NCBI RefSeq assembly: GCF_001905885.1
Contig: NZ_LIYH01000002.1
Coordinates: 1,169,591 to 1,233,590, forward strand
Direction: 5' to 3'
DNA from: Streptomyces sp. CB03234
GTDB lineage: Bacteria > Actinomycetota > Actinomycetes > Streptomycetales > Streptomycetaceae
Length of the DNA: 64,000 nucleotides
Part shown: positions 1 to 9,059 of the stretch, piece by piece
How positions within the stretch are numbered: the stretch's first letter is position 1
Layout of the letters: each line of letters opens with the position of its first letter
Position numbers and translations under genes: made by a program
Notes under the pieces: generated by a model
What the model was told of the DNA's origin: nothing
Databases searched by the model: none
Seen by the model: only the letters and a program-made list of their open reading frames with translations

Positions 1-53
1 GGTTGATCCTGCCGAGGAGGGGGAGAGGGCGACGCGATCGAACGATCAATTCG

Positions 54-68
54 CGCACGTCATGTGCG
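54..68. promoter_or_regulatory. Inverted repeat upstream of the first polysaccharide lyase
   Basis: CGCAC and GTGCG arms of 5 bp flank a 5-bp centre. It lies about 105 bp upstream of the lyase start and just before a TTGACT hexamer at 74-79 that could be a -35 element. This is a plausible repressor operator, but no regulator gene is in the window and no good -10 is visible. Confidence 0.3.
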
Positions 69-174
69 ATTCATTGACTGTTTGTGCGTTCGTGTGAGAG
101 AAACCGCTCACCCAAGAGCCCTCACCTCAGAGTCCCCACCTCAGAGCCCTCTCCCTCTCGGAGGTCCTCCCGCC

Positions 175-2574
175 ATGCCTCCCTCCCCCTCCCGCCGCAC
201 GCTCCTGCTCGCCGCCGTCACCACCCCGCTCGCCCTGTCCGCCACCCCTTCCCACGCGGCCGACGCCTACGACACCCTCCGCCTCACCTGGCGCGACCTC
301 GTCCTCGGCACCGGCTTCACCCCCACCGCCGAGCCGTACGCCACCAAGCTCGCCGCCCTCGGCGCCACCGCCCGGGACCTCCGCTCCACCATGGCCCCCG
401 CGAGCGGCTCCCTGTGGCCCGACCTCCCGTACGCCGACCCCGAACCGGACACGGACGCCGAGTCGTACACGTACTCGGGCAACCTCAACACCAGCTACAA
501 CCGGCTGCGCACCATGGCCGAGGCGTACGCCCAGCCCGGCACCGGCCTGACCGGCGACACCACCCTCCGCGCCGAGATCCTCACCGGCCTCGACCACCTC
601 CACGACCAGGCGTACAACGCCTCCCAGGCGCGCTACGGCAACTGGTACAACTGGCAGATCGGCATCCCGCAGGCCCTGCTCGACATCGACGTCCTGCTGT
701 ACGACCACCTCGGCGCCGCCCGCATCGCCGAACACTGCGCCGCCGTCGACCACTTCGTCCCCAACAGCGCGGTCGCGAACTACACCGGCACGTCCACCGG
801 CGCCAACCGCGTCGACCTGTGCCGCGTCCTCGCCCTGCGCGGCGTCATCGGCAAGAGCTCCGCCAAGCTCGCGCTCGCCCGCGACGCGCTCTCACCCGTC
901 TTCCCGTACGTCACCTCCGGCGACGGGCTCTACGCCGACGGCAGTTTCATCCAGCACCTCTACGTCCCCTACGCCGGGTCCTACGGCGCCGTGATGCTCG
1001 GCGGCCTGTCCCTGCTGTTCGCCCTGCTCAAGGGGTCGGCGTGGGAGGTCACGGACAGCGGGCGCCAGATCGTGTTCGACTCGGTCGAGAAGGCGTACGC
1101 ACCCTTCCTCTTCAACGGCCTCGCCATGGACGGGGTTTCAGGGCGTGCCATAAGCAGGGGCGTACAGAAGGCCGACACGCGCGCGATACGGCAGGACGAC
1201 CATCTGCGCGGGCACGCCGTCATCGCCTGCGTCGCGCTGCTCGCCCGGAGCGCGTCCGCCGCCGAGAAGGCCCGCTGGGACGGCATGGTCAAGGGCTGGA
1301 TCGCCCGCGACTACTACAGCCCGGTCCTCTCCAGCCCGGCCCTCGGTGTCGCGGCCCTCTCCCGCCTCAAGGCCGTCGCCGACGGGACCTCGCCGGCGCT
1401 CGCCGAACCCGTCGGCCACCGGCTCTTCCCCGGCATGGACCGGGCCGTCCACCGCCGCCCCGGGTGGGCGGCCGCCGTCTCCATGGCGTCGAACCGGATC
1501 ACGTACTACGAGAACGGCAACGGGGAGAACCTGCGCGCCTGGCACAGCGGTTCCGGGATGCTCTACTGGTGGGGTTCCGACTTCGCCAACGGCCAGTACA
1601 GCGACAACTTCTGGCCGACGGTCGACCCCTGCTGGCTGCCCGGCACCACCGCCTCCCGCAAACCCCTGGCGGACGGCGAGGGCGGGGTGTGGGGCGTGGC
1701 CCGGCCCGATGTGCGGTGGGTCGGCGGGGCGACGGACGGGACGTACGCGGCCGTCGGCCAGTACCTGAAGGGCCTGTCCTCCACGCTGATGGCCAAGAAG
1801 TCCTGGTTCTTCCTGGACGACGCGGTGGTGTGCCTGGGCGCGGGCATCCACGGCCGGGACGGCACGGGCGTCGAGTCGGTCGTCGAGAACCGGAACCTGG
1901 GCGCCGACGGCGTGCACGGCTTCACCGTCGACGGCTCGGCGCAGTCCACCACGCCCGGCTGGAGCGCCACCCTGACGGGCGCGCGCTGGGCGCACATCGC
2001 CGGGCACGCCGGGTACGTCTTCCCCGGCGGCGCCACCGTCAAGGCGCTGCGGCAGGCCCGCACCGGCGCCTGGTCCGACATCAACAAGGGCGCCGTGACC
2101 GACCCCGTCACCCGTCGGTACCTGACCCTGTGGTTCGACCACGGCACCGATCCGACATGGGCCACGTACGCGTACGTCCTGATGCCGGGCGCGAGCGCCG
2201 CGCAGACCTCCGCGCGCGCCGCCGACACCGGCTGGCTGACCGTCCTCGCCAACACCAACGACCACCAGGGCGTACGCGTGCCGTCCCTGGGCTTCACGGG
2301 CGTCAACTTCTGGTTCGGCGGCACGGCCGGCGCGGTGACCGCGTCCGCGCCCGCGAGCGTGATGATCCGGGAGAGCGGCGGCACGGCCTCCGTCTGTGTC
2401 TCCGGGCCGCTGCGGGACGGCGCCGCCATCGACGTGACGTGGAGCCGCCCGGTGTCGTCCGTGACGTCCAAGGACCCCTCCGTACAGGTGATCGCGACCG
2501 GGTCGGCGCTGAAGCTGCGCGTCACCCCGGGCACGCTGGGGGCGGTCCACAAAGCGGTGGTGCAGCTCGGGTGA
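175..2574 (+). CDS. Tat-exported polysaccharide lyase family 8 (hyaluronate/chondroitin/xanthan lyase type)
   Basis: A secreted enzyme of 799 residues, predicted to cleave uronic-acid polysaccharides by beta-elimination. Residues 1-28 form a twin-arginine signal (SRRTLLL, then a hydrophobic stretch and a likely cut after SHA). The PL8 active site is readable: Asn156 in YGNWYNW, His261 in DGSFIQH and Tyr270 nine residues later, in the same spacing as the catalytic Asn/His/Tyr of bacterial hyaluronate lyases. An alpha/alpha toroid domain is followed by beta-sandwich domains, as expected for this length. I chose ATG 175 because GGAGG precedes it and the signal peptide starts there; the open frame extends further upstream. 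A paralogue follows 52 bp downstream. The exact polymer substrate cannot be read from sequence. Confidence 0.9.
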   Translation: MPPSPSRRTLLLAAVTTPLALSATPSHAADAYDTLRLTWRDLVLGTGFTPTAEPYATKLAALGATARDLRSTMAPASGSLWPDLPYADPEPDTDAESYTYSGNLNTSYNRLRTMAEAYAQPGTGLTGDTTLRAEILTGLDHLHDQAYNASQARYGNWYNWQIGIPQALLDIDVLLYDHLGAARIAEHCAAVDHFVPNSAVANYTGTSTGANRVDLCRVLALRGVIGKSSAKLALARDALSPVFPYVTSGDGLYADGSFIQHLYVPYAGSYGAVMLGGLSLLFALLKGSAWEVTDSGRQIVFDSVEKAYAPFLFNGLAMDGVSGRAISRGVQKADTRAIRQDDHLRGHAVIACVALLARSASAAEKARWDGMVKGWIARDYYSPVLSSPALGVAALSRLKAVADGTSPALAEPVGHRLFPGMDRAVHRRPGWAAAVSMASNRITYYENGNGENLRAWHSGSGMLYWWGSDFANGQYSDNFWPTVDPCWLPGTTASRKPLADGEGGVWGVARPDVRWVGGATDGTYAAVGQYLKGLSSTLMAKKSWFFLDDAVVCLGAGIHGRDGTGVESVVENRNLGADGVHGFTVDGSAQSTTPGWSATLTGARWAHIAGHAGYVFPGGATVKALRQARTGAWSDINKGAVTDPVTRRYLTLWFDHGTDPTWATYAYVLMPGASAAQTSARAADTGWLTVLANTNDHQGVRVPSLGFTGVNFWFGGTAGAVTASAPASVMIRESGGTASVCVSGPLRDGAAIDVTWSRPVSSVTSKDPSVQVIATGSALKLRVTPGTLGAVHKAVVQLG

Positions 2575-2626
2575 GTGTCATGCTCACTGCAAGGTTTGCC
2601 GTCGCCGAGCCTCTGGGAGGTTCTCC

Positions 2627-4954
2627 GTGTCAACAGCGCCCCCTTGGTCCCGCCGCACCTTCCTCGCCACCGCCTCCACCGCAGCCCTGGGACTCACCGT
2701 GCCCGCCCAAGCAACAGCAGCCGCCGACCACTTCGAGGCGCTACGCCTCCGCTGGCTCGGCCTCCAGCTCGGCACCGGCTACGACCCGGCCGCCGAACCG
2801 TACGCCTCCCGCCTCGCCGGGACCGGCGACCTCGCCGCCCGCTACCGCGCCTCCATGGCCCCCACCGACACCTCCCTGTGGCCCGGGTACGCCTTCAACC
2901 CGCCCTCCGGGATCACCCAGAGCTACCACCGCCTGTGGACCATGACCCAGGCGTACGCCCAGCAGGGCACCGGCCACACCGGCGACCCCGGCCTCCTCGC
3001 CGACGTCCTGCGCGGCCTCGACCACCTCTCCGAACGGGTCTACAACCCCTCCACCACCCGCTACGGCAACTGGTGGGAGTGGCAGATCGGCAGCCCCCGC
3101 CTCCTCATGGACATCACCGCCACTCTGTACGACGCCGTCGGCCCCGCCCGTGTCGAGGCCGCCTGCGCCGCCGTCGACCACTTCGTCCCCGACGCGATGC
3201 TCGGCGACTACAGCGGCACGTCCACCGGCGCCAACCGCGTCGACCTGTGCCGCTCCGTCGCCCTGCGCGGTGTCCTGGGCAGATCGCCGGCCAAGCTCGC
3301 GCTCGCCCGGGACGCCCTCTCGCCGGTCTTCCCGTACGTCACCAAGGGCGACGGGCTCTACGCCGACGGGTCGTTCGTCCAGCACACCTGGGTCGCCTAC
3401 TCGGGTACGTACGGACAGGTCATGCTCGACGGGCTGGGGCGGCTGTTCGCCCTGCTCGCCGGGTCGCCGTGGGACGTCACCGACCCGAACCGCCAGATCG
3501 TCCTCGACAGCGTCGAGCACGCCTACGCGCCCCTTCTGTACAACGGCCTGATGATGGACAGCGTCAACGGCCGCGCCATCAGCCGGGGCATCCTCCGCAA
3601 CGACCCGCACGGCATCATGCGCGGCGACCACTTCCACGGCCAGGGAATCATCGCCGCCATCGCGCTGCTCGCCGGCGGGGCCTCGGCCGCCGAGCGCGAC
3701 CGGTGGCACGCGCGCGTGAAGGGCTGGATCGAACGCGACACCGTGAGTCCGGTCCTCACCGCCGGCCAGTTCGGCGTCGCCGACCTCGCCCGGCTCCACG
3801 CGGTCGCCGCCTCGCCGGTCCCCGCCGCGCCCGAACCGGTCGGCCACAAGCTGTTCGCCGCCATGGACCGGGCCGTGCACCGCCGCCCCGGGTGGGCGGC
3901 CAACATCTCCATGGCGTCGGAGCGGATCGCGTACTACGAGTGCGGCAACGGCGAGAACCCGCGCGGCTGGCACACCGGTGCCGGAATGCTCTACTGGTGG
4001 GGCCCGGGGGGCGACGCCCAGTACACCGACTGGTTCTGGCCCACCGTCGACCCCTACCGGCTGCCCGGCACGACCGTGTCGACCAAGCGGCTGCCCGACC
4101 GGGCGGGCGGCGAATGGGGCGAGCCGAAGCCGGCCGTCCAGTGGGTCGGCGGGGTGACCGACGGGGAGTTCGCCGCCGTCGGCCAGCACCTCAAGGGCCT
4201 CGGCTCCACCCTGGAGGCCCGCAAGTCCTGGTTCTGCGCCGCCGACACCGTCATCTGCCTCGGCGCGGGGATCAGCTGCGCCGACGGCGTCGCCGTCGAG
4301 ACGATCGTCGACAACCGGAACCTGGGGGAGGCGGGCGACGCGCGTCTCACCACCGGGCCCGGATCCCGCTGGGCGCACCTGGAGGGGCACGGGGGCTGGG
4401 TGTTACGTGGGGGCGCCCCCGTCAAGGCACTGCGCGAGGACCGCACCGGCGCCTGGCGGGACATCAACACCACGTCCACCACCGAGCGCCGCACCCGCCG
4501 GTACCAGACGCTCTGGCTCGACCACGGCACCGATCCGGCGGACGCCTCGTACGCCTACCTGCTGATGCCGGGCGCCTCGCGCCGGACCGTCGCGGCCCGC
4601 GCGTACGACCCCCACTGGCTGGAGATCGTCGACAACACCGCCGCCCGCCAGGCCGTCGCCGTGCCCTCGCTCGGCCTGACCGCCGCGAACTTCTGGCAGC
4701 CCGGTACGGTGGGCCCGCTCACCACGAGCGCGCCGGCGAGTCTCCTCGTACGCCGGAAGGGCCGCACGGTGACGGTCTGCGTCAGCGAGCCGCCGCGCAC
4801 CGGACGGCCCCTGGAGATCACCTGGCACCATCCGGCCCGCCACGTCGTCTCCCACGACCCGTCGGTGGAGGTCCTGGGCACCGGCCGTACGCTCCGGCTG
4901 CGCGTCGCCCCCGGCACGGCGGGCGGCGGGCACCGCTGCACGGTGGTCATCTGA
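2627..4954 (+). CDS. Second Tat-exported polysaccharide lyase family 8, TTA codon present
   Basis: A 775-residue paralogue of the upstream lyase, probably from tandem duplication. The Tat signal has SRRTFLA at residues 8-14 and a likely cut near residue 31. Catalytic positions are kept: Asn148 (YGNWWEW), His253 (DGSFVQH) and Tyr262. The GTG start at 2627 follows GGGAGG at good spacing. Codon 593 (4403-4405) is TTA, the rare leucine codon read by the bldA tRNA in Streptomyces. It is the only in-frame TTA I found in the window, so translation of this copy may be tied to development while the first copy is not. It is shorter than copy 1 mainly in the N-terminal third and in a loop near the middle. 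Confidence 0.9.
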   Translation: MSTAPPWSRRTFLATASTAALGLTVPAQATAAADHFEALRLRWLGLQLGTGYDPAAEPYASRLAGTGDLAARYRASMAPTDTSLWPGYAFNPPSGITQSYHRLWTMTQAYAQQGTGHTGDPGLLADVLRGLDHLSERVYNPSTTRYGNWWEWQIGSPRLLMDITATLYDAVGPARVEAACAAVDHFVPDAMLGDYSGTSTGANRVDLCRSVALRGVLGRSPAKLALARDALSPVFPYVTKGDGLYADGSFVQHTWVAYSGTYGQVMLDGLGRLFALLAGSPWDVTDPNRQIVLDSVEHAYAPLLYNGLMMDSVNGRAISRGILRNDPHGIMRGDHFHGQGIIAAIALLAGGASAAERDRWHARVKGWIERDTVSPVLTAGQFGVADLARLHAVAASPVPAAPEPVGHKLFAAMDRAVHRRPGWAANISMASERIAYYECGNGENPRGWHTGAGMLYWWGPGGDAQYTDWFWPTVDPYRLPGTTVSTKRLPDRAGGEWGEPKPAVQWVGGVTDGEFAAVGQHLKGLGSTLEARKSWFCAADTVICLGAGISCADGVAVETIVDNRNLGEAGDARLTTGPGSRWAHLEGHGGWVLRGGAPVKALREDRTGAWRDINTTSTTERRTRRYQTLWLDHGTDPADASYAYLLMPGASRRTVAARAYDPHWLEIVDNTAARQAVAVPSLGLTAANFWQPGTVGPLTTSAPASLLVRRKGRTVTVCVSEPPRTGRPLEITWHHPARHVVSHDPSVEVLGTGRTLRLRVAPGTAGGGHRCTVVI

Positions 4955-5096
4955 CCCTATTGTTGGACCTCCACAACGCACGGGGGTCCACGGCTGGCAC
5001 TTGGGCTGCACCGCGCAATGGTTCTGTCCAGGGCTCACAGGAGATGGGGCGCGAGACTGTACAGAGTCGACGGCGGGTTTTCCTTGGTCGGCTTCG

Positions 5097-5102
5097 TAGG
5101 GT
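5097..5102 (+). promoter_or_regulatory. Candidate -10 element (TAGGGT) for accB
   Basis: TAGGGT, a good match to the HrdB-type -10 of Streptomyces, ends 6 bp before the accB ATG. If used, transcription would begin at or next to the start codon and give a leaderless mRNA. No convincing -35 hexamer is seen 16-18 bp upstream. The AGGG inside it could instead act as a weak ribosome binding site. Confidence 0.35.
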
Positions 5103-5108
5103 CAATGC

Positions 5109-6692
<1,584 letters not shown>

Positions 6693-6703
6693 CAGGAGCC
6701 CAC

Positions 6704-6901
6704 GTGACCGACACCAACCTGCTCCGCGTCGAAAAGGGCCACGCCGGCCCCGAAGAGCTGGCGGCCATCACCGCGGTCCTCCTCGCCCGCGCCTCCGCCC
6801 GCCCGGCCGCCGCGCCGGCCCGCCGGGCCCGCTCCACCGCCGGCTGGCGCCGCCTGGAACGCCAGCCCGGCTTCCGCGCCCCGCACTCCTGGCAGCGCTG
6901 A
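6704..6901 (+). CDS. accE: Acyl-CoA carboxylase epsilon subunit
   Basis: A 65-residue basic, Ala/Arg-rich protein (LLRVEKGHAGPEELAAI near the N-terminus, a Trp pair near the C-terminus). This length and its place directly after accB match the small epsilon subunits that stimulate actinobacterial acyl-CoA carboxylases and help assemble the complex. The GTG start at 6704 follows AGGAG with 5-7 bp spacing. It must be co-transcribed with accB because the gap is 11 bp and a strong terminator follows at once. Confidence 0.9.
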   Translation: MTDTNLLRVEKGHAGPEELAAITAVLLARASARPAAAPARRARSTAGWRRLERQPGFRAPHSWQR

Positions 6902-6908
6902 AACCCCG

Positions 6909-6941
6909 AAGGGCCCCGCACCACCCCGGTGCGGGGCCCTT
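6909..6941 (+). terminator. Terminator of the accBE operon
   Basis: A perfect 14-bp stem, AAGGGCCCCGCACC with its complement, encloses a 5-nt loop. It starts 8 bp after the accE stop. There is no long T-run, which is usual in Streptomyces. Confidence 0.85.
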
Positions 6942-7063
6942 CGCCATCCCACCGGCCCGCAGTCGGCCACCGGCCGGGGTGCGGCCGTGCAGGGGCGTCC
7001 CCGCAGAGGTTGGCGGCGCCGTAACGGCTCCCTGTCGACGTAACCCAAGGCCGCCGGCCTCGT

Positions 7064-7085
7064 GGGGGTGCCCCCTCTGGGGGAG
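7064..7085. repeat. G/C-run palindrome typical of streptomycete spacers
   Basis: GGGGG-TG-CCCCC followed by TCT and GGGGG forms alternative hairpins. Motifs of this form recur in many Streptomyces intergenic regions (general knowledge). It lies in the 6942-7394 spacer, where I see no gene. Confidence 0.5.
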
Positions 7086-7182
7086 AGACGAGCCCGAAGG
7101 GGCCCCGCCCCACCCCCCCGGTGGTGGCCGCCGCTCGGGCACCGCCCCGGGGCGAACCGGGAAGAGGCACCGCCCCGGTCCC

Positions 7183-7225
7183 GTTGTGCCCACCCGTCCC
7201 GCCCTGCGGGACGACTGCCCACAAC
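7183..7225. repeat. Imperfect 43-bp palindrome, probable dispersed intergenic repeat
   Basis: Twenty-base arms starting GTTGTG and ending CACAAC match at about 16 of 20 positions around a CCT centre. The right half is the first of three direct copies listed next. The design, a GC-rich palindrome with part copies beside it, is that of a REP-like element. Confidence 0.6.
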
Positions 7226-7305
7226 GGGGGGTGGCGGCGGGGCGGGGCCCTGCGGGACGACTGCCCACAACAGGGAGGGCGCCCTGCGGGGCGACTGTCC
7301 ACAAC
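7202..7305. repeat. Three direct copies of a 24-bp unit
   Basis: The unit CCCTGCGGG(A/G)CGACTG(C/T)CCACAAC occurs at 7202-7225, 7248-7271 and 7282-7305. Copies 1 and 2 are identical; copy 3 differs at two positions. Linkers are GC-only and unequal in length (22 and 10 bp), so this is not a regular CRISPR-like array. Confidence 0.8.
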
Positions 7306-7343
7306 GGGGGGGGCAGGGCTCCGGCGGCGCGGCCGCACGACGA

Positions 7344-7374
7344 AGGCCCGCACACCGTCACGGTGTGCGGGCCT
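7344..7374 (-). terminator. Terminator of conservon 2
   Basis: A perfect 14-bp stem (AGGCCCGCACACCG and complement) with a TCA loop lies 20 bp past the cvnD2 stop on the minus strand. It can also stop read-through from accBE. Confidence 0.85.
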
Positions 7375-7394
7375 CGTGCGTCGCGGGGGGGGGG

Positions 7395-7976
7395 CTACCG
7401 GAGGCGGGCCATCAGGGCGTGCTCGACGAGGGTGATGAGCGCGCTCTTGGCGTCGGCGCGGTGCCGGGCGTCGGTGGTGATGATCGGGGTGTCCGGGCCG
7501 ATCTGGAGCGCCTCGCGGACCTCGTCCGGCGTGTACGGCTGGTGGCCGTCGAAGCCGTTGAGCGCGATGACGAACGGCAGGCCGCTGTTCTCGAAGTAGT
7601 CGACCGCGGGGAAGCAGTCGGCGAGACGGCGGGTGTCGACCAGGACGACGGCGCCGATGGCGCCGCGTACGAGGTCGTCCCACATGAACCAGAAACGGTC
7701 CTGTCCGGGCGTACCGAAGAGGTACAGGATCAGGTCCTGGTCCAGGGTGATGCGGCCGAAGTCCATGGCGACCGTGGTGGTCGTCTTGTCGCCGGTGTGG
7801 GTGAGGTCGTCGATGCCCGCGGACGCAGACGTCATGACGGCCTCGGTACGCAGCGGGTTGATCTCCGAGACGGCGCCGACGAACGTGGTCTTGCCCACGC
7901 CGAATCCGCCCGCCACCACGATCTTCGCGCTGGTGGTTGAGCGGGCTGCACCGCCGCTAGAGCTTGCGAAGTCCAC
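7395..7976 (-). CDS. cvnD2: Conservon GTPase CvnD (copy 2)
   Basis: A 193-residue small Ras/Rab-like GTPase, the last gene of a cvnABCD operon. Motifs: P-loop GGFGVGKTT (23-31), G3 box FGTPGQDRF and G4-like LNGFDG. In S. coelicolor CvnD proteins form membrane-associated complexes with CvnA-C, loosely likened to G-protein signalling. The GTG start overlaps the end of cvnC by 20 bp, so translation is coupled. It differs from the copy at 12607-13194 by only about half a dozen substitutions plus a two-residue indel near the N-terminus. The number 2 follows the recalled S. coelicolor naming. Confidence 0.9.
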   Translation of the reverse strand: MDFASSSGGAARSTTSAKIVVAGGFGVGKTTFVGAVSEINPLRTEAVMTSASAGIDDLTHTGDKTTTTVAMDFGRITLDQDLILYLFGTPGQDRFWFMWDDLVRGAIGAVVLVDTRRLADCFPAVDYFENSGLPFVIALNGFDGHQPYTPDEVREALQIGPDTPIITTDARHRADAKSALITLVEHALMARLR

Positions 7977-8538
7977 TGAGCACCCTTTCGAGCAGTGTCA
8001 CGTCTGGCTGGCCGCCGGCGGACTCGTCGCCGCCGGGCTGGTGGATGGCGACAAGTCCGGCCTCCGCCAGGTCGGCGACGAGGATCCGGGCAACGCCGAG
8101 GGGGATGGAGAGGAGTGCCGAGATCTCGGCGACCGACTTGATCTCGAAGCACAGCCGGCAGATCCGCTGGTGCTCGGGCAACTGCCCTTGCAGCCGTGAC
8201 GGATCGGCCGTGGTGGACACCAGCGCCTCGATGGCGAGCTGGTACCGAGGCCTCGTCCGGCCGCCGGTCATGGCGTACGGACGGACCAGCGGATTATGGG
8301 TGTTGTTGCCCGACGTGGGCGCGGGCTCCGGACGACGCCGCTGCTGCACCGGCTGGATGCGCGGCGCCTGCGGCTGGACGTAACTGGGACCCGGCTGCGG
8401 CTGCTGGTAGGGCTGCTGCGGCTGCATGCCGCCCTGACCGCTCGGTGCGGAAGGGAAGTTGAAGCGGTTCTGGCCGTTCTCACCCTGCGACTGGTGCGCA
8501 CCGTCATATGGGTGGTGTCCGCCTGGGGGTGTTGCCAC
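7957..8538 (-). CDS. cvnC2: Conservon DUF742 protein CvnC (copy 2)
   Basis: 193 residues. The C-terminal 105 or so residues are a DUF742 domain (RPYAMTGGRTRPRYQLAIEALV through VTLLERVLSGLRKL), predicted to be winged-helix-like. The first 90 residues are a Gln/Pro-rich tail absent from the second CvnC (135 residues). The GTG start at 8538 follows an excellent AGGAGG-type site. CvnC is proposed to act with CvnB and CvnD downstream of the CvnA sensor. Its biochemical activity is not established. Confidence 0.88.
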   Translation of the reverse strand: MATPPGGHHPYDGAHQSQGENGQNRFNFPSAPSGQGGMQPQQPYQQPQPGPSYVQPQAPRIQPVQQRRRPEPAPTSGNNTHNPLVRPYAMTGGRTRPRYQLAIEALVSTTADPSRLQGQLPEHQRICRLCFEIKSVAEISALLSIPLGVARILVADLAEAGLVAIHQPGGDESAGGQPDVTLLERVLSGLRKL

Positions 8539-8635
8539 TTTTCCTCCTCCGACTGCCGTTCACCGGTTCCATGTCCCTGTGGAGCCGCGCCACCGCACCC
8601 TATGGTGCGGTGGCGATAAACGCACGGTCTGTCTG

Positions 8636-9049
8636 CTAGTTGAGAAGACTTCCCTGGAGCTCGGCGCGGAGGTCCGGAGTGAGGACACTGCCCGCACGAT
8701 CCACCAGCAGGGCCATCTCGTAGCCGACCAGACCGATGTCGGCGTCCGGGTGGGCGAGGACGGCCAGCGAGGAGCCGTCCGAGATCGACATGATGAAGAG
8801 GAAGCCGCGCTCCATCTCCACCACCGTCTGGTTGACCGCGCCGCCCTCGAAGATCCGGGACGCCCCCGCCGTCAGCGACGTCAGTCCCGACGCCACCGCC
8901 GCGAGCTGGTCGGCACGGTCACGGGGGAAACCCTCGGACATCGCCAGCAGGAGTCCGTCGGCGGAGACCACCACCGTGTGGGACACCCCGGGGGTGTTGT
9001 CCACGAAGTTGGTGATCAACCAGTTCAGATTCTGCGCCGCCTGGCTCAT
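8636..9049 (-). CDS. cvnB2: Conservon roadblock/LC7 protein CvnB (copy 2)
   Basis: A 137-residue roadblock/LC7-fold protein. The family commonly partners small GTPases as an activator or scaffold, which fits CvnD three genes away. I chose ATG 9049 (MSQAAQNLNW); a GTG three codons upstream is an alternative, and the open frame runs further back into cvnA. Only three residues differ from CvnB1 (at VNQTVV, FLFIMS and the last residue). Confidence 0.9.
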   Translation of the reverse strand: MSQAAQNLNWLITNFVDNTPGVSHTVVVSADGLLLAMSEGFPRDRADQLAAVASGLTSLTAGASRIFEGGAVNQTVVEMERGFLFIMSISDGSSLAVLAHPDADIGLVGYEMALLVDRAGSVLTPDLRAELQGSLLN

Positions 9050-9059
9050 CGGGCTCACA

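Noticed and set aside
84..2945. 953-codon plus-strand frame overlapping both lyases
   Set aside because: Arg/Pro-rich shadow in the wrong frame of two lyase genes.
7202..7305. CRISPR-like array
   Set aside because: Three units only, unequal linkers of 22 and 10 bp, GC-only linkers and no cas genes in the window.
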